A DNA stretch of 60,000 nucleotides from Hydractinia symbiolongicarpus (lineage: Eukaryota; Cnidaria; Hydrozoa; Anthoathecata; Hydractiniidae). Below, piece after piece: positions 40,852 through 52,264 of this stretch. The position numbers and the translations under genes are program-made. Each line of letters starts with the position of its first letter. Positions within the stretch are counted from its first letter, which is position 1. The notes below the pieces were generated by a model that saw only the letters and a program-made list of their open reading frames with translations, did not search any database and was not told the origin of the DNA. The stretch is from assembly GCF_029227915.1 (NCBI RefSeq), contig NC_079884.1, positions 22,136,001 to 22,196,000 of the forward strand, in the 5' to 3' direction.

Positions 40852-43800
40852 TTAGAATTTGCCAAATACATTAGAGATGGAAGTCTTAAACGAAAGCAGA
40901 CTTCCATCACAGGTCACTTGGTCTGGAAGATTATTCCACACTTTTGCAGCTCTAAATGGGAAGGCTTTTTTGCCAAATTCCGTGTTGACCAAGGGAAGTG
41001 TGAACCTGTTTTTTGAAGCTCCTCTTGTTTGATGATTATGACAGTTTTTTGTCAAAAGGAATTTTGAGCGCATGTAATCAGGAGCAATGTGATTCATGGC
41101 TTTGAAAACTAATATGGCATCGTTTTTGATGAGTAAATTATTCATTGAATATTCCCTCTCTTTCCCAAGAAAGGTACGGACACATTTTAATCGTTTTTCT
41201 AGTTTTCCCAATCTACCTTGGGTGGCACAAGCCCATGCCGAGGAGCAGTAGTTGAAATATGGCATGACAAGTGCATTAATTAAAAGGTTTTTTGTGTGAG
41301 GTGTTAAACAGGATGCAATGGTTCTAATTTTAGAATATTTAATTAGTATTTTTCTATTTATGTCATTAATGTGCTTTTCCCATTGCATTTTTTGATCAAA
41401 TGTTACCCCAAGATATTTAACTTTTTCACTCCTCTTCAAAGGAATACCCATATAGTTGATAGTTTTGTTCTCAACTTTTTTTAACTGGCTGTGGTTGCCG
41501 AAAAAGATTGTTTCAGTTTTGTCCGTATTAATAGTCATTTTGTTATTATTCAGCCAGAGGTTGACTTGCGAAAGTTCTAACTCGACCTGGGAGACAAGGG
41601 TATCCAAGTTTTTATGAGACGAAATAATTATTGTATCATCCGCATATAGATGGTGGTAGTTTGAATTGATGACAGATTTTAAGTCATCAATATACAAAAG
41701 AAAGAGCAGGGGCCCCAACACAGATCCCTGCGGCACCCCAAAAGCGTCTTCATGAAGCAGATCTGATCCTGTGTCGTTTACAAGAGTCAGCTGCATTCGG
41801 TCCGTTAAGTAGGACTCGAACCAGTCAAAGGCAGCATCTCTGATGCCAAAACACCATAGTTTTTTTAACAAAATTTTATGATCAACAGTGTCAAAAGCTT
41901 TTTTAAGGTCAATGAGCACAGCACAAACAAAGTTATGTTGGTCGAGCTCAGTAAGAATAAAATCAGAGACATCGACTACTGCAGTTTCTGTGGAAAAGAG
42001 TTTTCGAAATCCGGACTGTCTGTCATTCAGGAAGTTGTGCTCAGAAATAAAATGAGACATTTGCTCATGCACTAACTTTTCAAAAATTTTCATAGGAATT
42101 GGCAAAATGGAGATAGGCCGATAATTAGTAGGATCTGTTTTATTGCCACTTTTAAAAATAGGCGAGACCCTTTTAGTCTTCCAACATTTAGGTACATAAC
42201 CAGTAAATAAAGATTTGTTGAAAAGACTTGATAAATAAATACTTAAAACTGACGAACCTGCTTTTAGCAGTCGTGAACCAATTCCGTCCAAGCCTGTAGC
42301 TTTATTAAGTTTTAGTGATCTAATTATTTTTTCGACACTTTTGGTCTCAATACGAGCCCACCGAAAATCGTGTCCGCTAACAGGTGGATTAACATTAGTA
42401 GTGTCAGAAGAAAATTTAGAGGCTAGTTTGGCACCAACACTGACAAAAAATGAATTGAATGTGTTGGAAATTTCTTTTGGGTGAGAAGTTTCTGTACCAT
42501 CGTTTTGGACTACTCGTTTTATCGAGGTAGTATTGCCTGACTTATCAGGAACCAGTTTTTTTAGGGTTTTCCAAAGTTGTTTTGGCCGTTTTTGAAAGTC
42601 CTGCAAAACGTCATTATAGTACTCGTTTTTGAGTCGATTTTTGAGACCTATTACCTGGTTCCTTTTTTGTTTGAAAGCTTCCCAGTCTATGATGGATTTT
42701 GTTTTTGATGCTTTCCGTTTCAAGAAGTCTCTTTCTTTAATGGCTATTATTAATTCATCAGTGACCAATGCCTCAACACGGCCAGAAAATCTATGTGTTT
42801 TGAAAGGGGCATGTTTGTCAGCCACTGTTTTAACATTTTTATTCAGTTTCTCACATGCTTTATCAAGGTCATCATAATTATTAAAATATGACCAGTCTAA
42901 ATTCCTGAGGTCCTTCAGAAAAGCCTCTTCACTGAAGTTCTTGTAGCTACGAACCTTGCATGTTTTAGGTTCAAATTTTGGCCTTTTGAATTTTCTGATC
43001 ACATAAACTAAATTGTGATCACTGATGCCTAAATCCATGACACCAGTTTTAGAAATACAAGAACTGTTAGAAAGTATCAAGTCTATAAGAGTGCTACTAT
43101 TTTCAGTAACACGAGTTGGCTCCGTAATATGTTGTTTTAGGAAAAGAGTGGAGCATAATTCCTTTATTTTGGAGGAAAGAGCATATTTTGAAAGCATGTT
43201 ACAGTTAAAATCTCCCAAGATAAAAACTTCTTTCTCTTCTGGGAGCTTGTTAAAACACTGTTTAAAATGAGTACACAGGTTTTCGGTACTCTGCAAATCA
43301 CTACCTCCAGGTGGCCTGTAAACCCCACACACGTAAATAGGTTTAGTTTTTTTCAGGCACACTTTCACCCATAGTGATTCAACATTTTCGAAGTAAAGGT
43401 GTTTCAAAAGGTGGCTATCCAAGTTTTCATTAACAAAAATTAGAACACCCCCACCTCGTCTATTCCGATCATTCCTATAACAAACATAGCCATCAATTTT
43501 AACGTCATTGTCAGTGATGGTGTCATCAATTTTGGTTTCACAGATGGAGAATACATCAAGTTTTGTTTGATGTAGCAGAAGTTTAACATAGTCTAGTTTG
43601 GATGACAGACCATTAATGTTGAGATGGGCCATTTTTAAGCCCTTCCCATTTCTGATTGCCTCAAAATCAAAGTTTTCATCAATAGTAATATTGATGTTGT
43701 CCGGAATTTTGTCACCAAATGACTCCTCATTAGCAAAGGGCAAATTACGAGAAAGACAGGGACTGCAAACGAAAAACAGTTTATCTTCAGGAGTCTTCAT

Positions 43801-44112
43801 AAATTGTTGATATTTTTTATCAGAAATACGCTCACATTTTTTATGAGCCCATAATCCACACTTGTCACAAGAAAGTGCTTTGTGTGTTTTTGCCACAGGT
43901 TTTAAGCATGAAGAACAGGGATACTTAACAGGACCTGGGTTGAGGCAGATGTCCCCTGACAAGAGGATTAAAAAATAGAAATACTTGTGCCTGCTTGGCT
44001 TAAGTTTTGATAAAGCCATTAATTTTAATTGGAGAGTGAGCTGGCTTTCAGAAACTCTATTGCAGGCATCAAGTGAAGAGATAGAAAAGAAACTCCTATC
44101 TAGTCGACTCAT
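40852..44112 (-). CDS. LINE polyprotein: 2A-like motif, PHD finger, APE endonuclease, reverse transcriptase
   Basis: From the ATG at 44112 the ORF gives 1086 residues without interruption. The frame is open to 44295, but only non-ATG codons precede. Residues about 40-61 form a hydrophobic stretch followed by LSGDICLNPGP, a 2A-like ribosome-skipping motif with Cys at the usual Glu position. Residues about 66-120 are a PHD-type zinc finger (CSSCLKP, CDKCGLWAHKKC, CSPC). Next is an apurinic endonuclease (LNINGLSSKLD, SICETKID, CGVYRPPGG, GDFNCNM, SDHNLV). Then reverse transcriptase follows (NKATGLDGIGSRLLK, NYRPISILP, GFRKLFSTETA, LIDLKKAFDTVDH, PQGSVLGPLLF, YADDTIII). All catalytic residues seen are intact, so recent activity is plausible. 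It replicates by target-primed reverse transcription. Confidence 0.96.
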   Translation of the reverse strand: MSRLDRSFFSISSLDACNRVSESQLTLQLKLMALSKLKPSRHKYFYFLILLSGDICLNPGPVKYPCSSCLKPVAKTHKALSCDKCGLWAHKKCERISDKKYQQFMKTPEDKLFFVCSPCLSRNLPFANEESFGDKIPDNINITIDENFDFEAIRNGKGLKMAHLNINGLSSKLDYVKLLLHQTKLDVFSICETKIDDTITDNDVKIDGYVCYRNDRNRRGGGVLIFVNENLDSHLLKHLYFENVESLWVKVCLKKTKPIYVCGVYRPPGGSDLQSTENLCTHFKQCFNKLPEEKEVFILGDFNCNMLSKYALSSKIKELCSTLFLKQHITEPTRVTENSSTLIDLILSNSSCISKTGVMDLGISDHNLVYVIRKFKRPKFEPKTCKVRSYKNFSEEAFLKDLRNLDWSYFNNYDDLDKACEKLNKNVKTVADKHAPFKTHRFSGRVEALVTDELIIAIKERDFLKRKASKTKSIIDWEAFKQKRNQVIGLKNRLKNEYYNDVLQDFQKRPKQLWKTLKKLVPDKSGNTTSIKRVVQNDGTETSHPKEISNTFNSFFVSVGAKLASKFSSDTTNVNPPVSGHDFRWARIETKSVEKIIRSLKLNKATGLDGIGSRLLKAGSSVLSIYLSSLFNKSLFTGYVPKCWKTKRVSPIFKSGNKTDPTNYRPISILPIPMKIFEKLVHEQMSHFISEHNFLNDRQSGFRKLFSTETAVVDVSDFILTELDQHNFVCAVLIDLKKAFDTVDHKILLKKLWCFGIRDAAFDWFESYLTDRMQLTLVNDTGSDLLHEDAFGVPQGSVLGPLLFLLYIDDLKSVINSNYHHLYADDTIIISSHKNLDTLVSQVELELSQVNLWLNNNKMTINTDKTETIFFGNHSQLKKVENKTINYMGIPLKRSEKVKYLGVTFDQKMQWEKHINDINRKILIKYSKIRTIASCLTPHTKNLLINALVMPYFNYCSSAWACATQGRLGKLEKRLKCVRTFLGKEREYSMNNLLIKNDAILVFKAMNHIAPDYMRSKFLLTKNCHNHQTRGASKNRFTLPLVNTEFGKKAFPFRAAKVWNNLPDQVTCDGSLLSFKTSISNVFGKF

Positions 44113-44272
44113 TTCGTTGTTGTTGGGTGAGCTACTTTTGAACGAAGATTTTGTATTGCTCAAAAATACAACGAACACAAAAATCAGTTTTAGCGTAAAT
44201 GTGGGGTTTCCTACCTGAGTAAAGTTATTTTTAAGTCGTAGAGAGACAGGTGTTATTGTTACAGGTGTTGTA

Positions 44273-44880
44273 TTACATATATCTTTTGACTGCACAAATC
44301 AAGGCGATATAATAATCAATAGCTTCATGAGCTGTATCTGGCTTAAGTTTGGAGAAACCCTCAATTGGAAGAACTGTTTCCGCAAATTCAATAAATTCAG
44401 GCTCATTATCGTGATCTGGTACAGATAGTTGGCTAAATTCTTCTAGCTCATTAAGTTCTAAAGTTTTTTTAAAAGACTCGCAACCATATAATTCTCGAAC
44501 AAAGTACAATTTATCAGGCCTTCCACAGGAAGCAGTAGCACCTTTGCTTGGTGCTAACAGATGTTGATTCAAACGAATCGCAAATTCATTAAGGTTCTTT
44601 CTGATCAAATCCATAAAGCAGTAGCGTACACATTCAGCAATGAGTGCATCACCAGCATCTAAAAATCCTAAGTCTGCAAGTTCTCTAAAAAGTAACCTCC
44701 ACCAACTTGGTCTGTCTTTTGAAAGTTGTGACCAAAAAGATTCGATTCTTTGATTAGCTGTTGATGTACCAACAATAAAACTGCCAGTGCTATCATATTC
44801 GTCATTATGCTGAGATCTTAATGCAATCTCAACAGCTTCCAAAATACAGTTTTCAGTACCATCATCAGACCTTATTCTTG
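44273..44880 (-). pseudogene. C-terminal fragment of an integrase-core DDE transposase
   Basis: The minus strand reads RIRSDDGTENCILEAVEIAL, then GTSTANQRIESFWSQL, RPSWWRLLFRELADLGFLD, ECVRYCFMDLIRKNLNEF, ASCGRPDKLYFV, ending at TAA (44273-44275). SDDGTEN and NQRIES look like the second Asp and the Glu of a retroviral-type DDE site, about 40 residues apart. Similar NQRIE(S/A)WW proteins are widespread in fish and cnidarian genomes. Upstream, the frame meets a TGA within 30 bp and a weak CAACAAG acceptor lies at about 44876, so this is a terminal exon whose earlier exons are gone. It could not act alone as a transposase. Confidence 0.85.
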
Positions 44881-45019
44881 TTGAAAAAATATGTCACATG
44901 GCTAGGGGACTGGTCCCGTGTAATAAACCTCACAAAAGGTTAAAACTACGGACCAATGATGTAAAATTGCGGACCATATTTTAGAATTCAAGTTGTAAAA
45001 GGCTACATGCAGGGAAGTG

Positions 45020-45130
45020 TTAAGTGCAGAAGAGAAGTGTCAAAATACTGAAGAGAAGTGTCAAAATACAGAAAAGAATTGTTTTGTTATATAGAAGAGA
45101 AGTGATTTTGATTTGGAAGAGAAGTGAGCC
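45020..45130. repeat. Right subterminal gaagagaagtg array
   Basis: About five copies of the inverse complement of the left array run up to the right TIR; one copy is mutated (gaaaagaattg). Confidence 0.85.
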
Positions 45131-45145
45131 ATAGGGGCCATCGTA

Positions 45146-45151
45146 GTTAAG
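45146..45151. repeat. Target-site duplication, right (GTTAAG)
   Basis: Identical to 39916-39921. The pair sets the element limits exactly. Confidence 0.9.
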
Positions 45152-46038
45152 TATATGATGGGAGAGTGTGAAAGCAAAATATAAATTGCAAACGTGAAAC
45201 ACAAGTTTGCCGGTGTGAAACAGGCCAAATGACATTCTCATCAGTAATATTTTGCCAATGTTAAATAAATTGAATTCGCAAGGCTTGGGAGGATTATATA
45301 GCTAGTTATAATATTATATTATGACCGTAATCTAAACTTATATTGGTATATTTTTAGTTGCTGTAGTTAGCTATAGACCTTTTTGAATGTTTACATTTTC
45401 CATGGTAAGCCCTTTCAGCTTCAACAATTGCGTTGCAGGCAAAAAGATGCGGGCGCTAGGTAAAGTGATGTCCGTTTTAGTCTATGTCAATTAGAAGTTA
45501 TCTATATACACTTGATAATAGTTTAAAGCCTCAAAAATGTTTCCGTAGAAAGAAACGGGCTGAAAAAGACCTTTCTTCAGCAAGCTTCTGCATCTTTCTG
45601 CCTGCCAAGCAATTGTTAAAGCCAAAAGGGCTTACCACAGAAATTGCAAACATTCAAAAAGATCTATTACACAAGTTTATCCTGGGCTTTGGAAATAACA
45701 AACAGGAGAAGATGTGCTATTAATTCCATTTCTACCTTATTAACATGATATGTGATCTATAACGAAGCTAAATCTGAGCTATTTAGATAGCATTTACTTC
45801 TGACAAGCAGTTCTTGTCACATGAATTTCTCAAACTTTGTTTACTATGCAAAGTCTATCTTAAATAATATTAATCGGTAGCCCATGGTTTAATCCACAGG
45901 TGTCTTGCTACTGGGGTTACCATTTTGCTTGACAGACAGACTATACAGGTATAATATAGATACCCAAGTGAGTCTTCGCTTTTTAGAAAAACACATTATG
46001 TGGTCATGTAATTAGCATGTGCAAATAAATTGCATGCG
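45152..46038. other. Non-coding stretch right of the nested transposon
   Basis: AT-rich. A frame of about 79 codons at 45484-45723 has no family resemblance and no convincing splice context. Nothing else is supported. Confidence 0.4.
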
Positions 46039-46298
46039 CAAGGGCTGATCCAGAAATTTATTTTGGCCGTCGATAGCATTTTTAAGGCAAAAAATACATG
46101 GCTTTAGCATTTGCACTGTCTTCTTTTTTATTAAAGAACATAGTTTCTTTATGAAAATATTGCTTCTCTGTGGTTGAAGACTATAGAAATAAAGCAATTC
46201 TCTACCATTTTAAGTTACGTCTCTCTAACTTAGACGCCCAAATTAGATGTTCCCAAAATTGGTATACAGATGTCTAAATTGGCCTGGATCAGCCCTTG
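46039..46298. mobile_element. 260-bp MITE-like inverted-repeat element
   Basis: The ends CAAGGGCTGATCCAG (46039-46053) and CTGGATCAGCCCTTG (46284-46298) are exact inverted repeats of 15 bp. Similar 'gcatg' sequences flank both sides, but a target duplication is not clear. No ORF of note. Confidence 0.75.
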
Positions 46299-47253
46299 AT
46301 GTGCATGTGTTTTAAAAATCTATTTATGCATTAATTATTTATTTGTTGGGGAAAGCAAAAATTGTTTAAGCTGCCAGGTTTCTTGTTAAATTAGTAACTA
46401 TTACATGCAGTTGCAAATTGGAAACAAGCGAAAATATCTGAAGTCGTCTCCAGCATGGGTAACTAGGGACCAAAATAAGACCAATTACTTAAAGATGGGT
46501 CAACCCACCTGAACATAATGTATGATCGATCGCATATAAATATTTTCTTGATCATATTTTTTAACCCACATATCTCCATAGTAATTCTAACCATTCAGCA
46601 AAAGCATTATTTTGATTTGAGGTTTTAGCTCTGCACAATAGACATAACAGGTAAACAAATTTCATGAGACCTGTGTGATCGCATGCGCCCACATGCCCAA
46701 AACAGCTAAGGCATGCAATTAAGCTTGCATGCAAAAGAGTCTAAAATGTATACCTGGCATTTAATAATTTTTAATCCTTATTATAAGCCCACTGCGAATA
46801 TATAATTTGCGTATGAAAAATTAATTTAGACCAGGATAGCTAGTGAATTAACAGGTTTGCTAGTTTATTCTTACTTAGATATTTCCTCAATACTACTCCT
46901 GTGTTTTCTGTCAGATTCTAGACTATATACTTTTTATAACACCCTTCTTATGATAATTCTAATTAATATTACAAAATAGCATATTGACTGCATAGGAAAC
47001 CATTCCAGTTAAATGGATTCCAGTTAAATAGAAAAAACAAGTTATCCAAACATTATGTCTGGGTTGCTCAGTAATAACACATCATAATAGAAGAGTCATT
47101 GTATTATGAAATAAATTTATACAACATCCTTCGCATTGGAACGTAATTGTATATTTGGGGCATGGATGGGATGCCAGGCATTAAGATTAAACAATAACAG
47201 GCAGGACAAATATATGTGCAGATACAAAAACAGTAATAACCCCAGCATATGCA

Positions 47254-47458
47254 CTTAAATGGTATGAGACACCCACAATGACGTACATCTTGGTTGCACT
47301 CCGTTGTGAGTGTCTCCCACAGCATATCTCGTTATTCTCTTTATCATAATGCTCTTTAATGGTATGACACACTCACAATGACATGTACATCTTGGCTGCA
47401 CTCCAATTGTGAATGTTTCCCACAGCATTACTTCCTCATATCTCATTATTCTCTTCTA
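47254..47458. repeat. Two tandem ~98-bp units
   Basis: Both units read ttaatggtatga(g)acac(c/t)cacaatgac...tacatcttgg(t/c)tgcactcc...gtga(g/a)tgt(c/t)tcccacagcat, starting near 47255 and 47353. Overlapping minus-strand frames repeat the same residues and reflect the repeat only. Confidence 0.8.
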
Positions 47459-49324
47459 TTCTTCCCATCAGTTAAAACACGCAATGGGTAATTAGCCAGG
47501 ACTCTTGCTCCCACTGCTGCAATAAAACCTTGACAACATTTTTAGCCAAATGGTTGTTCAAGGAACAACTAGAGCAAGTGTCTCCATCTTTGTTAATGCG
47601 TGAGGGATGTGCCAGTTCAAATCAGTCATAACTGAACTGCGCTAACTCTGTCTGTAACAATAGTTGCGGTGCCAAAGGCTATGCGGTGACGAGTCAATGA
47701 TACTCTGCATCGGTTGACCAGAGTGGCATCACATAAAACAAAAGAAGTGTTGTTAGTTTGGAAAACCCTACACAACATTATTTATATTATAGGGGGGTGG
47801 GTGGGAATCTTTAGCTCTAACTGGTTGTTTACAGAGCCAAACTTGAAATGGATAATGTACAGGTATTTATAGGTCTGTCCTAATAAGCAAGGCATCTTAA
47901 AGCAGGTAGGCGAGGCAAGTCTGCTATCCTGTATTGGCTAATATTGTTTCAAGTAAAGTTCCCTTATATGTGATCCTAAGAACATTAGTAATAACGATGC
48001 AACAGAAACATTACTGCAGTCACCACTGTTATTTTAGCTTCATTTATTAAAAGCTAAAAATTATTTAATTTTAAAACTTTAAAAAGATATAATTTATATT
48101 TAATTTTGAAAGCCACAAGCAGATAAAAACTGAATTTATAGTAGTATTAGCAACAATAACTAAAAAAAGAAGGGGTCACTATTACCCAGGGTAAGGAGTT
48201 AATGCTTAATAATGATTTTAATCATTACATAGTGGCTTAGTGTTTGGGGTTTACTGCTTAAAATAGCTGTATAGCTGTAGCTTTGTATGTTGCACAAGGT
48301 GATGGAAGTACTTCTAGCGTAGGATGAAAACAAAAATTATTAATTTTTTATCAATGATTAATTCTCATGCAACAACCATTTAAGCGAGCGCGCTTGTGAT
48401 TCATGGCATGAAGAAAAGAAAGATTTGTCAAAAATGTCACACTAGCAGCATAAACTCATGGCAAGGTGTTAAAATAACGAAAAAATAATACTTCAAAGCT
48501 TAGAATCACTTTATTTGTTTTAAAATAACGATAAAATTTTTGAAAAATTTGTCAAATTTTGCCATATTTGTTTCTTGGATCACTAAAACCTTTAAAAAAT
48601 CGAAAATGTTAGTTAGCTTAACGTTTTTAAAGCAATGTGAATCTTTCCAATAACAATATTAAAATTTTCCGAAAAAAATCCAACCACTTTTTTATTCTGA
48701 TTTGGTTTCATTAATTTTCGAAAACAATGATTACATTGAAGCACTTTTGTTTTCACCCTGTTTTCTTCATTAATATTTGATTTGATTTTGTTTTTTTTTC
48801 AACAATTTGTTGCTTTTATTTAGAATCTTTCAATTCAACAGTTTCAAACCTTGTTCTTGTTCTTTTTTTTATTTTACTAAATCTTGGCTTTAAAGTGGAA
48901 TTTCACAGTGCAAATTTTGTTATAAATGTTATAAAATTGTACTACTAAGAAGCTAATTAACTACATGCTATCGAAACAATCTTACCTATACAACACAAAG
49001 GCTTGTATGCTAACAATACCAACATGTTTGAAGAAGTTCTTATTATTGTCTACATGTTTCAATTATTAATGAAAGTTTGTCAGTTTTGACATTTTTGCCT
49101 ACATCCTTACTTGATAGGGGTAAAATTATGTAACCTAAAAAAATTACAACATAAGTTTATTCTAGCTATACCTTCCAACTTATACACACGCTTCAAGTTT
49201 TACAACTGTTAAATTATATTTACTCCCTTTTGCGTTTAAGCTTCTTGGGTTTTCACCTGATTGAGTTAAAATGACATTATATAGTATGAAAATCGATTCT
49301 TATGCTTGTATGGCTGTGGTTGCA

Positions 49325-49720
49325 AATCAAGCTGACCAGAGTAACAGTAAAATATACAATAAATAAATATAAGTTTTCTTATTAAAAATATGAAAGCATA
49401 GTCTCAACACTCCTTTTACCTCTCCTTTTCTGCAAAATTACTAGGTAAGACACTTTACTTTGTAGCTGTTAGGTATAAATTACTTAATCCTTAATAAACA
49501 ATAAAGGTTACCTCCCGCAAAAAATCAAGTTGACCAGAGTAACAGTAAAATATACAATAAATAAATATAAGTTTTCTTATTAAAAAAATGAAAGCATAGT
49601 CTCAACACTCCTTTTACCTCTCCTTTTCTGCAAAATTTCTAGGTAAGACACTTTACTTTGTAGCTGTTAGGTATAAATTACTTTATCCTTAATAAACAAT
49701 AAAGGTTACCTCCCGCAAAA
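49325..49720. repeat. 198-bp tandem duplication
   Basis: Units 49325-49522 and 49523-49720 are nearly identical (a few substitutions such as aaaatatg/aaaaaatg and attact/atttct). Each ends in 'aataaacaataaaggttacctcccgcaaaa', which is also the left end of the adjacent MITE at about 49704. Confidence 0.9.
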
Positions 49721-50145
49721 AATCAAGTTGAGCTCATATAAAAGATCTTTGAAAGTTGTCTAGAAATCTTTTTATTTTTTTCAAAAATCTTTATCCGTTC
49801 TCGAGATATTTGTCTTAAAAGTACCGCTAATTATGCGAAATTGTGATGTCGTGAGTATGCATTGAGCATAATTATGGTAACTAAATAAAAAAATTATGTG
49901 AAATATTCAAAACCAGTCAAAGTGAACGGCCCGAAAATATTTTTAACTCTATATGGCTTTTCAAAAATGTTAAATTAAACTCCCTTGCAGAGCATACTCA
50001 TGACATCATGCATAATTAGTTAATCTTCTTAGTCCAAACTCTAAAGAACCAATCAAGGATTTTAAAAAAAAATATTCAAATTCCTAGACAACCTTTCAAG
50101 CTCTTTCATATGAGCTCAACTTGATTTTTCACGGGAGGTAACCTT
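49704..50145. mobile_element. ~440-bp MITE with ~65-bp terminal inverted repeats
   Basis: The left end aaggttacctcccg, then aaaaaatcaagttgagctc, then gaaagttgtctag, is mirrored at 50080-50145 (ctagacaacctttcaag, gagctcaacttgattttt, cgggaggtaacctt). The interior is AT-rich and non-coding. The left TIR start is duplicated once more at the 198-bp unit junction (about 49506-49535). Confidence 0.85.
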
Positions 50146-52243
50146 TAAGTCTTTTATGACTATAGATTCTATGATGACATACACAATAACCAGTGCAAAT
50201 AATTGAGAAAACTGTAAATTCCACATGGTAATAAAATTAGTAGAGAATGGGATTAAAAGTATAACAATATATAAATACAAGTATTGAAGAGTTTTTTCAG
50301 ACCAACATAATTATTGGATATCAGGTAGACAGATTTTATCATGACATGCAGCTTTAATAAGAATCAAACAAGTATACTCTTTTATTTTTATTTAGTTGGG
50401 CACTGTGTGGTCTTACCACTAGAGAAAATGACTATTGTTCATGAAGTTAAAACTTTTAATTTCCAAGATTTTTTGCCCCTGTGTCCTGGTGCAAGATAGA
50501 AAGAACACAAGTATGTTCTCCTTACAACATTACCTTTCTACTAACACATTAAGTCTCACTCAATATATCACCTTTGCAGCACTTGGGAAGCTAATGTGCA
50601 GATTTAATTATACTAATATAATGTGTGCCTATAAAAATTACACTGAACGTGTAGTTTGTCACAGCTAATTATTTTTTTAGTTTACCAATCCCCCTAACAG
50701 CAACTTGCTTGGTCTTACAACAACAATTGACTGTCAATAATATGTGATGACATATATGATGTATTTTAATGGAAGAAACTTTTGTAGTGTTAAAATCACT
50801 GCAAAATTTTGGAAAATAACTGTTTTGAGAAAGTCTTTTGAGAATTTTTTTGTAGGAGTAAACTTACGCCGATTTGCAAGTTTTCTATATATCCTGAGGG
50901 GGGGGGGATATTTTTGTGATTTGTGATGTTAACACAAAAATCAAAATTTGTTACTATAATTTGTTACTAATAGTATTAGATTATACTTTGACTTAAAGTT
51001 TATGATGTGTTGTATTTTTGCGATAATAAATTTTCATTTTTTTGAATTTCTAAAAAATTTTTAGAATTTCTTTAATTTTTCTGAGAATTTTAATTTTTTT
51101 TCACTTTTGAGATTTTGCGTGAATAAACGTTAACAGTTGAGCAACTAAGGCAGAAGAAATTTTTTTGGAGAATGAGTTAAATTACCACAAAAAAATTTTT
51201 TATGGAGTTTTCTTCTGTTAAAGTACTTGGAACTCATGAAAACTTTTAAAACAGCTTTTCTCCTTTAAAGGATGCTACATCCAATGAAAATGATTTGTGC
51301 AGAACTTTCACTTCAATAATTATCATTTGACCATGTTCCCCTTTAAAAATATTCTTTTATGTTAACCCTCAGCTGTTCAGATACTCTGTTAGATACATGA
51401 AAATTTTTTGTAATAATTTTTTGAATTAGAAGATCTCATTCCTTATCATTAAAAAGATGGTGGAATAAGCTTTACAAACCATTTATTAGTGTTTGACTAG
51501 ATCTTGTTTGTAAACAACATGCAAAATAGTATTTTCTCAGCTGGAGTGTCTTTTTCTCTGCAAGATACTCTTATTTTCAATAAATAAATAAATGGAATGT
51601 TTAATTGTACAGAAATATTTTCAAAAAATATGAAGGTGTGAAAAGTTGTGAAAAGATCTTATGATCAAGCAGAAAGCTAATGATTTATTTAGTGAATGAT
51701 TGGAATACTCAGTGAGTGTGTTTGGTTAAAGTCAAGTTTAGTATTGTTACTAAAAATGACATTATTTGTCAGCTCATAGTAACATTTAATAGGTATCTTC
51801 AGACAATTTTTAATACTGTTAATAGCGTAAAGAAATAAAAAAAATAAAGATGTATATAAACTAAAAATTAGAAACCTTAAAAACGTTTTTAATAACTGGT
51901 GTTCCACCTAATAAATTTAAAACAAATTTCATAAAAAGACTGTACTTTAATTTTGCTGTTTCCATTTCTTATATTTTTTGTGAATTTCATTTAAATCATT
52001 ATTCTGATCTTGTACATAGCACAATGTTCCTATAGTATCTAAGAAACAGAAAACAAAAAATGGAATTTTACAGATTTTTAATTATAAAACTAAATGAAAG
52101 GGAAAGATATTACAGAACTTTCAAAGTTAACTATCAGTTTTTATTTTCTAGCTAGAAGGTAAATAATGGTTATAGTTTCCCATACTATAAAACATATGAG
52201 TTTCAAATCTAGTTGGGACATTACAATGAGACAAAAAATAATT
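50146..52243. other. Non-coding AT-rich region
   Basis: Only short frames. A G tract (gggggggg) occurs near 50896. No gene, RNA or transposon end is supported. Confidence 0.4.
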
Positions 52244-52264
52244 AACCTTATTCTCTTATTGTAT

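Larger units (their letters stand above)
40621..44250 (-). mobile_element. CR1/L2-type LINE (non-LTR retrotransposon), nested in the DNA transposon
   Basis: The element reads on the minus strand from about 44250 to a (TAA)8 microsatellite at 40621-40644, which on its own strand is a (TTA)n 3' tail as is typical of CR1/L2 relatives. It contains one long ORF (see separate entry) and a 3' UTR of about 0.2 kb. The 5' limit is not exact: the open frame continues upstream into the 3' end of the integrase-core exon (stop at 44273). Confidence 0.9.
39922..45145 (-). mobile_element. DNA transposon with integrase-core transposase, 30-bp TIRs and GTTAAG target duplication
   Basis: The two ends start TACGATGGCCCCTATGG and are identical inverted repeats for 30 bp (39922-39951 and 45116-45145). 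Each is followed inward by a cluster of subterminal CACTTCTCTTC repeats, about eight on the left and five on the right. The element is flanked by perfect 6-bp copies GTTAAG (39916-39921 and 45146-45151). Its remaining coding exon (44273-44880) encodes the end of a DDE integrase-core protein. A LINE occupies the centre. The 6-bp duplication with an rve-like transposase recalls the eukaryotic IS3-related (IS3EU) group, but that assignment is from memory and unverified. Only about 0.13 kb separates the exon from the right subterminal repeats, so the N-terminal coding part is deleted. Confidence 0.9.

Noticed and set aside
41878-44218. Several plus-strand frames of 65-82 codons
   Set aside because: They are antisense shadows of the intact LINE ORF.
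47104-47446. Cysteine-rich secreted peptides on the minus strand
   Set aside because: Overlapping frames repeat the same residues because of two tandem 98-bp units; no start or splice context.
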